A stretch of DNA of 64,000 nucleotides, taken from contig JADZBH010000059.1 in NCBI GenBank assembly GCA_020852175.1, forward strand, positions 26,356 to 90,355. The letters are read 5' to 3'. This document shows, one piece after another, positions 54,574 through 63,269 of this stretch. A model generated the notes under the pieces. The model saw only the letters and a program-made list of their open reading frames with translations. It ran no database searches and was not told the origin of the DNA. Positions within the stretch are counted from its first letter, which is position 1; every line of letters starts with the position of its first letter. The translations under genes and the position numbers were made by a program. This DNA comes from Bryobacterales bacterium (lineage in GTDB: Bacteria > Acidobacteriota > Terriglobia > Bryobacterales > Bryobacteraceae).

Positions 54574-56022
54574 TTACTCGCCCTGCGCGAGCGAGTAGCC
54601 GCGCTCGCCGTCGAACGTGTACAGGCTATCGGTCTTGATCACGTCCAGGCCCGCCTCGGCCGCCCGCGCGATCAAGGCCGCCGTCTCCTTGTGTGTCACC
54701 GTGCCGCCATTGGCCGACAGGAAGCGGCAGCGCAGGTGATCCACGACATAAATGTCCGACGCCGCGTTGGGCCACACCTTCATGCCGCGGTTGGACATCA
54801 TGGTCAGCTTCAGGGCGCCGCCCGCCAGCGGTTCCAGCTTTCCGGCCATGGTCTGGGGGTTGGCCGCCTCATCGGCGATCCACAAATCGACGCCCACCAG
54901 TTCCTTCTTCGCCGTCGCCAGAGTCGCTTCCTTGTGCGTGGCCGTCTGCTTGGGCGCCGCGTTGTAGCTGGCAGCGGGCAGTTTCTCCGGCTGCTGGCCC
55001 AGGCGCGCGACCACGGCCTGCGCGAACTCCTTCGTGCCCACCTTCTGCTTGCTCACGCCTTCGCGGAAAATGTCGTAGGTGTGGATGCCGTCCTCCACGG
55101 TCTTCAACCAGGCGTTGTGCGCCCGCTCGGCCGCTTCGGTCTGGCCAATGTGCACCAGCATCATGATCGAGCCCAGGAACAGTCCCGAGGGGTTGGCCAG
55201 GTTCTGCCCGGCGCGCCGCGGCGCAGAGCCGTGAATCGCTTCGAACATCGCCGCGCCCGTCCCGATATTGGCCGAGCCGGCCAGCCCCACCGAACCGGCG
55301 ATCTGCGCCGCCACGTCCGACAGGATGTCGCCGTACAGGTTCGGCATCACCACCACGTCGAACGCCTCGGGCGTGTCGGCGAGCTTCGCCGCGCCGATAT
55401 CGACGATCCAATGCTCCTTCTCGATCGACGGATACTCCGCGCCCACTTCATCGAAGATCTTGTGGAAGAGCCCGTCGGACATCTTCATGATGTTGTCCTT
55501 GGTGAAGCAGGTCACCTTCTTGCGGTTGTTGCGCACCGCGTACTCGAAGGCGTACCGGCAGATCCGCTCCGTGCCCGGACGCGTGATCAGCTTGATGGAC
55601 TGCATTACGTTGGGAGACTGCTGGTACTCGACGCCCGCGTACAGGTCTTCCTCGTTCTCGCGTACGATCACCACGTCCATCACCGGATGCTTCGTCCGGA
55701 TGTAGGGGTGGTAACTCACGCACGGCCGCACGTTGGCATACAGGCCGAACGTCTTGCGCGTGGTCACGTTCAGGCTCTTGAACCCGCCGCCCTGGGGCGT
55801 CGTGATCGGCGCCTTCAGGAACACCTTCGTGCGCCGGATCGAATCGAACGCCGACGGCTCGATACCGGCCGAAATACCCTTCAAATACACCTTTTCGCCG
55901 ACCTCGATCGTTTCGATGTCGAGCTGCGCGCCCGCCGCCTGGATGATCTCCAGCGTGGCCGCCATAATCTCCGGTCCGATGCCGTCGCCGTGGGCTACTG
56001 TGATGGGAACTTTTTGTGACAT
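54574..56022 (-). CDS. icd: NADP-dependent isocitrate dehydrogenase, long form
   Basis: A 482-residue TCA-cycle enzyme converting isocitrate to 2-oxoglutarate. It has G-D-G-I-G-P-E-I near the N-terminus, R-E-N-E-E-D-L-Y and N-L-Y-G-D-I-L-S-D for substrate and metal binding, and G-T-A-A-M-F-E-A-I-H-G-S-A-P. The last 130 residues form the extra C-terminal domain found in the longer Thermus/Rickettsia-type enzymes. The start at M-S-Q-K (56022) has AAGG 8 bases upstream. It is monocistronic with its own terminator and divergent from a lipoprotein gene. Confidence 0.93.
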   Translation of the reverse strand: MSQKVPITVAHGDGIGPEIMAATLEIIQAAGAQLDIETIEVGEKVYLKGISAGIEPSAFDSIRRTKVFLKAPITTPQGGGFKSLNVTTRKTFGLYANVRPCVSYHPYIRTKHPVMDVVIVRENEEDLYAGVEYQQSPNVMQSIKLITRPGTERICRYAFEYAVRNNRKKVTCFTKDNIMKMSDGLFHKIFDEVGAEYPSIEKEHWIVDIGAAKLADTPEAFDVVVMPNLYGDILSDVAAQIAGSVGLAGSANIGTGAAMFEAIHGSAPRRAGQNLANPSGLFLGSIMMLVHIGQTEAAERAHNAWLKTVEDGIHTYDIFREGVSKQKVGTKEFAQAVVARLGQQPEKLPAASYNAAPKQTATHKEATLATAKKELVGVDLWIADEAANPQTMAGKLEPLAGGALKLTMMSNRGMKVWPNAASDIYVVDHLRCRFLSANGGTVTHKETAALIARAAEAGLDVIKTDSLYTFDGERGYSLAQGE

Positions 56023-56034
56023 GAGCAAACCTTA

Positions 56035-56040
56035 TACAAT
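56035..56040 (+). promoter_or_regulatory. TACAAT -10-like hexamer, 10 bases before the cupredoxin-like gene
   Basis: TACAAT in the 28-base icd/lipoprotein gap. The surrounding 11-mer also occurs at 32662-32672, which suggests a reused promoter core. Confidence 0.42.
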
Positions 56041-56050
56041 AGCAAAAACC

Positions 56051-56827
56051 ATGAACACGAGAAGCATAGTTATTGCCGGTACGGCGCTGGGCTGCCTGCT
56101 GCTGGCCGCTTGCGCCGGATCGCCCACCGAAGAAAAGAAGACCGCTGGGGCCGCGCCCGCGCCACCCGCCGCGCCCGCGCCGCCCGCGGCCTCGGGCTCG
56201 GTCACCGGCCGCATCCTGTTTGCCGGAGCCAAACCCAAACCCAGGCTCCTCACCGGCATGGACGCCAACCCGCAGTGCCTCAAACAGCATGGCGGCACGC
56301 CCCCGCCCTCCGAGGAGATCGTCATCAACGAGGACGGCACGCTCGCCAACGTCTATGTGTGGGTGAAGTCCGGCCCCGTGCCCGCCACGCCTGTACCGGC
56401 CTCGCGCGTCAGGCTCGACCAGTCCAAGTGTGTCTACGTGCCGCACGTCGCCGCCATCATGGCCGGCCAGGAGTTGGAGATTCACAACTCCGACCCCGTC
56501 AATCACAACATCCATCCGCTGCCCGTGGAAAACCGCGAGTGGAACGAATCGCAGCCGCCGCAAGGCGAAGCCAAGATCAAGACCTTCGCCACGCCGGAGC
56601 TGATGATCCCCTTCAAGTGCAATGTCCACCCCTGGATGCGTGCGTATGTCAACGTCGCGCCCCACACCTTCTTCGCCGTCACCGGCGCCGGCGGCAAGTT
56701 CACCATCCAGGGCCTGCCCCCGGGCGACTATGTGATCGAAGCCGTCCACGAAAAGCTCGGCAAGCAAGAGGTGAAGGTTACCGTCGGCACGGATGCCAGG
56801 ACGGCCGACTTTACCTTCAAGGGGTAA
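56051..56827 (+). CDS. lipoprotein with cupredoxin-like copper-binding domain
   Basis: A 258-residue protein with a lipobox L-L-A-A-C (Cys21) and an Ala/Pro linker (about 30-48). Two beta domains follow: an N-terminal region (about 50-190) with N-H-N-I-H and F-K-C-N-V-H-P-W-M, whose His, Cys, His and Met order matches a type 1 copper site, and a short C-terminal carboxypeptidase-regulatory-like fold (about 205-258, G-K-F-T-I-Q-G-L-P-P-G-D-Y). It is probably a membrane-anchored electron-transfer or copper-binding protein. It stands alone between divergent icd and the convergent VWA gene. Confidence 0.8.
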   Translation: MNTRSIVIAGTALGCLLLAACAGSPTEEKKTAGAAPAPPAAPAPPAASGSVTGRILFAGAKPKPRLLTGMDANPQCLKQHGGTPPPSEEIVINEDGTLANVYVWVKSGPVPATPVPASRVRLDQSKCVYVPHVAAIMAGQELEIHNSDPVNHNIHPLPVENREWNESQPPQGEAKIKTFATPELMIPFKCNVHPWMRAYVNVAPHTFFAVTGAGGKFTIQGLPPGDYVIEAVHEKLGKQEVKVTVGTDARTADFTFKG

Positions 56828-56854
56828 CGCGGGAAAGAACTGGCGCGACCGCGC

Positions 56855-58183
56855 TTAGCCGGGTCCGCTCGATGCGCCCACCGTGGGGTTCGGCCCACGC
56901 GAAGGGCCAGGCTCACTTACGGCACGCTTGCGGCGTGATGCCGCCTCCCGCTGCCGCGCCGCTTCCTCGATTTCGGCGGTGGTGGCCCGCCGGAAACCGC
57001 CTTCGCCGCCCGGCTCAGCCGCTTCGCTGGCCGTGTGCCCGTTTTCGCCGCTCGCCGGTCCCCCCGCCGGTTCCATGGTTCCGGTCACCTCGGCCGGCGT
57101 CGAACGCGGCCCCAATGCCGGCACGACATAACGATGCCGCATGCGCACCTCCGCGCCCGGGTAGCGCACCCGCGTCCGTTCGCTCAACTGCACATCCACG
57201 GACCGCGACTCGCCCTCGCGCGCATCGCCGGGCAGCAGAAAGTACAGCGCATACCGGCTGCGAATCCGCTGCAACGTCCGCTCCACCGCCGTGCCGTCGG
57301 TTAACCGCAGACTATCGCCGCCCGATTCGCGCGCGATCTCCTCGGTGCCCGCGGACTTCAAGCGGCCCCCGGCGCCGCCTGTCCCGCCGCCTCCGCGCGG
57401 GCCCAGAATCACGGGTCCGCCTCCGCCGGGCCAACCTCCACCCGGCCAGCCTCCACCCGGCCAACCGCCGCCCGGCCATGTTCCGCCGGGCCAGTTTCCG
57501 CCGCGCCGGCGCGTGGGCGGATATGGACCGCCGCCCCGCGAATAACCGGGCTCGATGGCATCGGCCAACAACACGCTCAGCACCGCGTCGGCCCGGTCCA
57601 GCGCGCGGCCCACGCTCGCCTCGTCGCGTTCAAACTCGGTCCGGTCGTCGGTCACGATCACGATGGCCCGCCGCGCCTCCGGCCTCGCCTGCCGTTCCAC
57701 ATAACGCGCCGCGTCCAGCAGCGCCAGCGTAATGTCGGTGCCGCCGTTGAAGCGCTCCTGGTCCAGCAGCCGGTCCAGTTCGCCGGCCGCCTCGCGCGGG
57801 TTGGACCGGAAGCCCGACCGCAGCCGCGTGGCCCGGTCGAACACCATCACGCCCACTCGGTCGTCGCTGCCCAACACCGACAGCGCGCCGCGCGAAGCCC
57901 GCGCCACCTGCTCCAGATGCGGCCTCATGCTGCCGCTCACGTCCAGCAGCAGCAGAATGTCCACCGGCATCTTTTCGGCGGCGAAGTTCCGGATCTCCCG
58001 CACCCGCCCGCTCTCGCGAAGCACGAAGTTCTCCCGTTCGAGCCCCGTCACCGCCTCGCGGCGCGAGTCCATCACCTGGACGTCCACGCGCACCAGCGAA
58101 ACGTCGCTGCGGAAGATCACCTCTTCCGAAGCCGTACCCACGCATGCGGCAAGCGCCGCCAGCCCCACGGTCATCGCTTTCAT
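56855..58183 (-). CDS. exported von Willebrand factor A-domain protein with Gly/Pro/Trp repeats
   Basis: A 442-residue protein with a signal peptide (1-19). A beta domain with V-x-V-D-V-Q-V-M-D (about 25-70) is followed by a VWA domain (about 74-245) with an intact metal site D-V-S-G-S-M (81-86). An unusual insert (about 225-260) has four or five near-identical W-P-G-G-G repeats. A second conserved block (about 270-355) and a low-complexity charged tail follow. The family is very common in acidobacteria as exported VWFA-related proteins; the ligand is unknown. Confidence 0.85.
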   Translation of the reverse strand: MKAMTVGLAALAACVGTASEEVIFRSDVSLVRVDVQVMDSRREAVTGLERENFVLRESGRVREIRNFAAEKMPVDILLLLDVSGSMRPHLEQVARASRGALSVLGSDDRVGVMVFDRATRLRSGFRSNPREAAGELDRLLDQERFNGGTDITLALLDAARYVERQARPEARRAIVIVTDDRTEFERDEASVGRALDRADAVLSVLLADAIEPGYSRGGGPYPPTRRRGGNWPGGTWPGGGWPGGGWPGGGWPGGGGPVILGPRGGGGTGGAGGRLKSAGTEEIARESGGDSLRLTDGTAVERTLQRIRSRYALYFLLPGDAREGESRSVDVQLSERTRVRYPGAEVRMRHRYVVPALGPRSTPAEVTGTMEPAGGPASGENGHTASEAAEPGGEGGFRRATTAEIEEAARQREAASRRKRAVSEPGPSRGPNPTVGASSGPG

Positions 58184-58248
58184 GGAAATCCTGCGCTGGT
58201 CCGTTGGACGCCCGCTGGCCGCGCCCGGTTTCCGGCTTCGCGCGGACT

Positions 58249-58542
58249 TCAAACCAGCCGCGTCAACACCTGCACCCAGCCCGGTTCCCGCAGAATATCC
58301 GCCATCCGCGCCCGCCCGCTGGTAATGTGCGCCGAACGGCTGTGCGCCTCCAGCGCCGCTTCACTCTCCCACTCTTCAATGAAGGTGAACTTCCCGGCAT
58401 CGGACAGGTCCACGAACAGGTCGTAGCGCAGGCAGCCGTTCTCCCTCCGCGTCGGCGCGACGAAGCCTTCCAGAATCTCCCGCAGCACACTCTCGCTGCC
58501 CGTCTTTGCGTGGATGTGGGCCACCACATCGATTTTTGACAT
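58249..58542 (-). CDS. antibiotic biosynthesis monooxygenase-fold protein
   Basis: A 97-residue ABM dimeric alpha/beta-barrel protein. Family features are V-A-H-I-H-A-K at the start, N-G-C-L-R-Y-D-L-F in the middle and F-I-E-E-W-E-S-E-A-A-L-E-A-H near the end. Relatives include quinol monooxygenase YgiN and haem-degrading enzymes; the cysteine and Trp seen here do not decide which. TAGCCT lies 6 bases before the start, and the gene is divergent from the TauE gene. Confidence 0.88.
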   Translation of the reverse strand: MSKIDVVAHIHAKTGSESVLREILEGFVAPTRRENGCLRYDLFVDLSDAGKFTFIEEWESEAALEAHSRSAHITSGRARMADILREPGWVQVLTRLV

Positions 58543-58548
58543 TCTTCC

Positions 58549-58554
58549 AGGCTA
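58549..58554 (-). promoter_or_regulatory. TAGCCT -10-like hexamer, 6 bases before the ABM gene
   Basis: TAGCCT on the minus strand is followed by GGAAGA and then the ATG. GGAAGA could also serve as a Shine-Dalgarno if the transcript starts upstream, so this is weaker evidence for leaderless initiation. Confidence 0.3.
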
Positions 58555-58578
58555 GCGCGGCACGTGCGCCCGGTCTGC

Positions 58579-58584
58579 TACGCT
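58579..58584 (+). promoter_or_regulatory. TACGCT -10-like hexamer, 10 bases before the TauE gene
   Basis: TACGCT is a modest match to TATAAT in the 52-base gap shared with the divergent ABM gene. Confidence 0.28.
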
Positions 58585-58594
58585 GTTCCTTCCC

Positions 58595-59362
58595 ATGCCC
58601 GAATCCCTGCTTGCCTGGGCTTTGCTTTGCGCCGCCGCCTTCGTGGCGGGCGTCGTCAACTCCGTCGCCGGTGGCGGCACTCTCCTCACGTTTCCCTCGC
58701 TGCTCGCCGTCATGCCGCCGGTTTTGGCCAACGGCACCAGCACCTTCGCGCTCTTCCCCGGATCGCTCGCCGCCGCCTGGGGCTACCGTAGCGAACTCGC
58801 CCGCTGCCGCACGCATCTGGTCCGGCTGCTTCCACCCAGTTTTCTGGGCGGCGTCATCGGCTCGCTTCTCGTCACCCGCCTCCCGGAACGCGTTTTCGCG
58901 GGAGCCATTCCCTGGCTGCTCGTCACCGCCTCCGTTCTCCTTCTCATCCAACGGCCCATTGCCCGTTGGATCGGAGCCCATCCCCACGAAACGCCTACTC
59001 CGCGCCGCATCGCGGCCATCGTCGTCTTTCAGTTCCTGGTTGGCGTCTACGGCGGCTATTTCGGCGCGGGCATCGGCATTCTCATGTTGAGTTCGCTCGC
59101 CTTCGTCGGCATCGCCGGCATCCACGAGATGAACGCCGTGAAAACCGTACTGGCCGCCGCCATGAACAGCGTCACCATCGTCGTCTTCGCGCTTTCCGGC
59201 GCCATTGTATGGAAGGTGGCACTGGTGATGGCCCTGGCCGCGTCCATCGGCGGTTACGCAGGCGCGCGCGTCGCCCGCAGGATGCCCGCTCCGCTCATCC
59301 GCGGCTTCGTCGTCGCCGTCGGCTTCGGCGTGGCGGCTTACTCCTGGTTCGGCAGCCGCTGA
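58595..59362 (+). CDS. TauE/SafE-family sulfite or organosulfonate exporter-like permease
   Basis: A 255-residue membrane protein with about seven or eight helices. The two family repeats are recognisable: F-V-A-G-V-V-N-S-V-A-G-G-G-T-L-L-T-F-P at the start and G-V-Y-G-G-Y-F-G-A-G-I-G-I-L-M near residue 150. TauE/SafE proteins export sulfite, sulfoacetate or related anions. There is no sulfur-metabolism gene nearby except the distant sulfatase. It converges on the ABC permease operon with an 8-base gap. Confidence 0.9.
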   Translation: MPESLLAWALLCAAAFVAGVVNSVAGGGTLLTFPSLLAVMPPVLANGTSTFALFPGSLAAAWGYRSELARCRTHLVRLLPPSFLGGVIGSLLVTRLPERVFAGAIPWLLVTASVLLLIQRPIARWIGAHPHETPTPRRIAAIVVFQFLVGVYGGYFGAGIGILMLSSLAFVGIAGIHEMNAVKTVLAAAMNSVTIVVFALSGAIVWKVALVMALAASIGGYAGARVARRMPAPLIRGFVVAVGFGVAAYSWFGSR

Positions 59363-59370
59363 GCGCCGCG

Positions 59371-60630
59371 CTACTCGTACCGGAGCGCATCCACGGGGTC
59401 GAGTTTCGCCGCCCGCGCCGCCGGAATCGTTCCGCTCAGCAGCCCCACCAGCAGCAGTGCCCCGGCCGAGGCGAGCGCGCTTTCCAGCGAAATCAACAGC
59501 CGCAGGTCGCCTTTGCCCGACTCGTCTTCAAACAGCGCGCTCAGCATCGGTACGGTTCCCACGGCTCCGGCGATGGCGTAGCTCAGCGCCAGCCCGATCA
59601 GTCCGCCCGCCACCGTGATCACCAGCGCCTCGGCCACGAACTGCACCCGGATGTGCGACCGCGTTGCGCCCAGCGCCCGCCGGATGCCAATCTCCTTCAC
59701 CCGCTCATCCACGCTCACCAGCATGATGTTCATCAGCCCAATGCCGCCGATGCACAGCGTCAGCACCCCGATGAACAGCAGCAGCGATTGCAGCCCGATC
59801 GTCAGGCCGTCGATGATGGGCCGGAACTCCTCGCGGCCGAACGCCGTCACCGCCCGCGGATCCTGCGGATGAAACCTGTGCTTCCGCCCCATGATCTCCC
59901 GGAACTGCATCACCGCCTGGCGCTCCAGGTGAGGCGCAACGGGCTCGAATACGATCACCGCCGGATACTGCGCGTCCCACAACTGCTCCGCCGCCGAGTA
60001 GGCGATGAAGATGCACTCATCGTCCGGAGAAAAATAGTTGCTCAACTGGAACTTTGTTTCCATCAGGCCGACCACCACGAAGCGCAGCCCGCCAATCCGG
60101 ATCGTCTCGCCCACGGCGGTCCGGCCGCCGAACAGTTTCTCCCGCGCCTTCGAGCCGAGGAAGGCCACGCGCCGCGCTCCGGCCTGATCCTCGCCGTTCA
60201 GCCACCGCCCCTCCGCCGGCCTCTCGTTGCGAATCTCGCCGTACTCGGGCATCACGCCGCGAATTCCAATCGTCTTCAGGCGGTTCCCATAGGCCACCGG
60301 CAGCCGGAACAGGGTTTCCGGCGACACCCGTTTGATCAGCGTCGCCTCAGCCCGCAGCGCGTCCACATCCGATTTCTCGAAGCGCACCCGCCGTCCGCTC
60401 CGTTCGCCTCCGGCCTGCATGCTCGTCTGTCCGGCCCGCGCGATCACGGCGCCTTTGCCGAAGGCGTCGAACCCGCTTACCAGCACGCGCCGGAAGCCGC
60501 TGCCATATGCCATCAGCAGCGTCACCGAGGCGATGCCCCACACAATGCCCAGCATCGTCAACAGGCTGCGCACCGGGTTGCGCCGCAAAGCGATCCAGGC
60601 CTGGATCAGCACCTCGATGAGAATCGCCAT
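59371..60630 (-). CDS. MacB-like ABC permease without ATPase domain (second)
   Basis: A 419-residue FtsX/MacB-type permease. The first helix begins after residue 18 (N-P-V-R-S-L-L-T-M-L-G-I-V-W-G-I), a large periplasmic domain fills about 45-280, and three C-terminal helices include I-G-G-I-G-L-M-N-I-M-L-V-S-V-x-E-R-x-x-E-I-G-I-R-R-A-L-G-A. It lacks the N-terminal ATPase of true MacB. The start at M-A-I-L-I (60630) is 4 bases after the preceding permease, with GAGG about 9 bases upstream. Confidence 0.9.
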   Translation of the reverse strand: MAILIEVLIQAWIALRRNPVRSLLTMLGIVWGIASVTLLMAYGSGFRRVLVSGFDAFGKGAVIARAGQTSMQAGGERSGRRVRFEKSDVDALRAEATLIKRVSPETLFRLPVAYGNRLKTIGIRGVMPEYGEIRNERPAEGRWLNGEDQAGARRVAFLGSKAREKLFGGRTAVGETIRIGGLRFVVVGLMETKFQLSNYFSPDDECIFIAYSAAEQLWDAQYPAVIVFEPVAPHLERQAVMQFREIMGRKHRFHPQDPRAVTAFGREEFRPIIDGLTIGLQSLLLFIGVLTLCIGGIGLMNIMLVSVDERVKEIGIRRALGATRSHIRVQFVAEALVITVAGGLIGLALSYAIAGAVGTVPMLSALFEDESGKGDLRLLISLESALASAGALLLVGLLSGTIPAARAAKLDPVDALRYE

Positions 60631-60634
60631 CGCC

Positions 60635-61888
60635 TTATGCCTCGTACCGCAGCGCTTCAATCGGATCGATCGAGGCCGCCTGCGTGGCCGGGTACACGGC
60701 CGCCAGCACGGCCACCAGCCCCAACAGCACGAGCGACCCGGCCGTCACGCGCCAGTCCGCGATCAGCCCGGCGAAAAATGGCGGCATCTCCATCGAGTTC
60801 ACCACCGCCATCAACCCCATCGCCATGCCCAGCCCCAGCGCGCCGCTCACCAGTACGATGATCAGCGTCTCGGCGAAGAACTGGCCGACAATCGAGGCGC
60901 TGGTCGCCCCCACCGCCTTGCGGATTCCAATCTCGCGCGTCCGCTCCCGCACCGCCACCAGCATCACGTTCATCACGCCGATGCCGCCCAGGCACAGCGT
61001 CACCACGCCCACGGCTCCCAGAAAGATCTTCATCCCGTCGGTCATGTTCTGGAAGGCCCGCGCCCCCTTGAACGTATCCCACACCGGCACGGCTTCCTTG
61101 TCGTTGGGGTCGAAGTTGTGCAGCCGCGCCAGGCCGCGCCGCACCTGGAATTCGCAGGCGTCGTGCCGCTCCACCGAAGCCGGCACGGCCAGCAACTGGT
61201 CGATTACATGAGGCTCGCTGGGAGGCGGCAGGGGAAAGTCGCGCACCACCGCGCCCAACGGAGCGAAAATCTTGTTCACGTCACGGCCGTTGTAATCCGA
61301 ATTCTGCTCCTTCCGCTTCATCACGCCCACCACCTCGTACGGGAATCCATTGATCGTCACCGTTTCGCCCAGCGCCGGTTTGTCGCCGAACAACTGCTTG
61401 CGCACGTCCGAGCCGAGAAACGCCACCCGCCGCGCCTCTGCTTCGTCGCGCCAGGTATAGAACCGCCCCTCCTCCACATCCAGCGAGCGGATCCCGGCGA
61501 ACGGGGGCAGGGAACCGGTCACCATCAGCGCGCCCGCGTTGAACCGGCTTCTCACCTGCAAGCCGCCGCGTGCGAACTCCGGCAGCACATGCCGGCAGTC
61601 CACGGCTTCGCGCCCGAGCGCCAGATGGTCCGTGTCGCGCCAACGGAGCCGCCGCCCGGCCCGCGCGCCGCCCGCCTGCATGCTCGTCCGTCCCGAAAAG
61701 ACGATGATGAGATCCTTGCCCATGGTCTCGGCCTGCATCTGCTGCCCCTTGTGCAGACCCTCGCCCGCGGCCACCATCAACGTAATCGACAGAATCCCCC
61801 AGGCGATGCCGAACATCGTCAGCATCGTGCGTACCTTGTGCGCCCACAACGTGCGGAAGGTATCGGCGAACAGATCACGAAGCGTCAT
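60635..61888 (-). CDS. MacB-like ABC permease without ATPase domain (first)
   Basis: A 417-residue paralogue of the next gene with the same topology: one N-terminal helix (L-T-M-F-G-I-A-W-G-I), a periplasmic domain with R-V-A-F-L-G-S-D-V-R, and C-terminal helices with L-G-G-I-G-V-M-N-V-M-L-V-A-V and R-T-R-E-I-G-I-R-K-A-V-G-A. The two permeases probably form a heterodimer. It follows the adaptor gene by 9 bases. An ATPase gene must lie elsewhere if the complex is active. Confidence 0.9.
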   Translation of the reverse strand: MTLRDLFADTFRTLWAHKVRTMLTMFGIAWGILSITLMVAAGEGLHKGQQMQAETMGKDLIIVFSGRTSMQAGGARAGRRLRWRDTDHLALGREAVDCRHVLPEFARGGLQVRSRFNAGALMVTGSLPPFAGIRSLDVEEGRFYTWRDEAEARRVAFLGSDVRKQLFGDKPALGETVTINGFPYEVVGVMKRKEQNSDYNGRDVNKIFAPLGAVVRDFPLPPPSEPHVIDQLLAVPASVERHDACEFQVRRGLARLHNFDPNDKEAVPVWDTFKGARAFQNMTDGMKIFLGAVGVVTLCLGGIGVMNVMLVAVRERTREIGIRKAVGATSASIVGQFFAETLIIVLVSGALGLGMAMGLMAVVNSMEMPPFFAGLIADWRVTAGSLVLLGLVAVLAAVYPATQAASIDPIEALRYEA

Positions 61889-61897
61889 TCAGCGCCC

Positions 61898-63109
61898 CTA
61901 TTGCAGAATCACCGGCTGGCCCGGCTTCAGTCCGGAAACCAGCTCCGCCTTCACCCCGTTCGTGATGCCCAGCGTTACCGGCACGGCACGCCTGCCCTTG
62001 GGCGCCGCCGGATCCGGCACCTCCACCGAGGCCTTGCCGTCGCGCGCGAACAACACCGCGCTCTCCGGCGCCAAGACCACGTCCTTGCGCTCCTCCAAGA
62101 CCACCTCGGCGTTCGCGCTCATGTTCGCTTTCAATACTCCGCCGGGATTCCGGATCGACACCCGCACCTCGAACGTCGTGACGTTGTCTTTTTCCTCTCC
62201 CAGCGGCGATATTTTCATCACGTTCCCCGTGAACCGCTTGTCCTTGTACGACTCCACCGTGATGCGAGCCTCCTGCCCCAGGTGCACCTTGCCGATATCG
62301 GCCTGGTCCACCTTCCCCAGCACATACACATCGCTCACGTCGCCCAGCGTCATCACCAGCGTGGCCTGCGAGCCCAGCACCAGAATCGAACTCACCGCGT
62401 CGCCCACCTCCACATCGCGCGACAGCACCAGACCGTTCATCGGGCTCACGATCGTCGAATGCCGCAGATCCTCCTCCGCGCGGTCCAGCGCCGCCTGCGC
62501 CTGCGCCGTCTGCGCCTGCGCCCGCGCAATGTCCGCCTTGGTCACCGAGACGTTCCGTATGGCGATGGTCTGCTTGTTCCGCGCCACCTCATAGGCCCGT
62601 TCGGCCTCCTCCAGCACAGCCCGCGAGATAAGACCCTGCTTGTGCATGCCCGAGGCCCGGTCCACGCTCGACTTCAGGAACGGCAGCTCCGGCGCCTCGG
62701 CCTCGGCCCGGTTCCGCTCATAAGCCGCCTCGGCCATCTGCCCGGCCGCCTGCGCCGCCGCCACCGACGCCTTGGCCTCCCGCACCCGCGCCCGCAACTC
62801 TTCCTTGTCCAGTTCCGCCAGCACGTCTCCCTGCTTCACATACTGCCCGTAGTCCACCAGCAGTTTCTCTACAATCCCGCTGGCCTTGGACTTCACCTCC
62901 ACCTTCACGCGCGGTTCAATCTTTCCCGTCGCCACCACGCTTCGCGCAATGTCTCCCCGCTCCACGCGGGCCAGCTTCGACGGGTCGATGGAATAGTCCG
63001 GCTTCAGCTTGGCCTGCAAATAGAGGCCGCCCGCCGTTAATAACCCCGCCACCATGCAAAATGTGATGCTCCACTTCACCCACCGCCGTCCGTGTTTTCC
63101 GTTCGCCAT
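61898..63109 (-). CDS. MacA-like periplasmic adaptor (membrane fusion protein)
   Basis: A 403-residue HlyD/RND-type adaptor. An N-terminal membrane anchor (about 13-33) is followed by the biotinyl-lipoyl half-motif G-K-I-E-P-R, a long alpha-helical hairpin (about 95-215), a second lipoyl half, and a beta-barrel with V-D-Q-A-D-I-G-K-V-H-L-G-Q. It would link the inner-membrane permeases to an outer-membrane channel, none of which is in the window. A GAGGAAGAG Shine-Dalgarno precedes the ATG at 63109, so this gene has a normal leader. Confidence 0.93.
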   Translation of the reverse strand: MANGKHGRRWVKWSITFCMVAGLLTAGGLYLQAKLKPDYSIDPSKLARVERGDIARSVVATGKIEPRVKVEVKSKASGIVEKLLVDYGQYVKQGDVLAELDKEELRARVREAKASVAAAQAAGQMAEAAYERNRAEAEAPELPFLKSSVDRASGMHKQGLISRAVLEEAERAYEVARNKQTIAIRNVSVTKADIARAQAQTAQAQAALDRAEEDLRHSTIVSPMNGLVLSRDVEVGDAVSSILVLGSQATLVMTLGDVSDVYVLGKVDQADIGKVHLGQEARITVESYKDKRFTGNVMKISPLGEEKDNVTTFEVRVSIRNPGGVLKANMSANAEVVLEERKDVVLAPESAVLFARDGKASVEVPDPAAPKGRRAVPVTLGITNGVKAELVSGLKPGQPVILQ

Positions 63110-63191
63110 GTCCAGTTGCTCTTCCTCTTCTCAGTACGGAACCCTTCCCCGCGAAGTTCCCCTAATGGATTACGCGTAGCGAGCGCGAGCG

Positions 63192-63225
63192 TTGGCAACC
63201 GGATGCGCAGCGCTGCCTTTATAAT
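63192..63225 (+). promoter_or_regulatory. promoter-like region of the YceD-family gene with perfect TATAAT
   Basis: TATAAT at 63220-63225 is an exact -10. A TTGGCA at 63192-63197 is a possible -35, but the 22-base spacer is longer than the usual 16-18. The 44-base leader contains GGAG just before the start. Confidence 0.45.
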
Positions 63226-63269
63226 GGTTGTCGGGCCGCGTGCCGGCATTTTCCCCATCTGGAGCCACC

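Noticed and set aside
57420..57510. CRISPR-like short repeats
   Set aside because: The 15-base units are contiguous, have no spacers and are in frame with a VWA protein coding W-P-G-G-G.
60332..63040. 902-residue open frame on the plus strand
   Set aside because: It lies antisense to two ABC permeases and the MacA-like adaptor, is rich in His/Arg/Gln, and has no recognisable domain. It is a GC-rich shadow frame.
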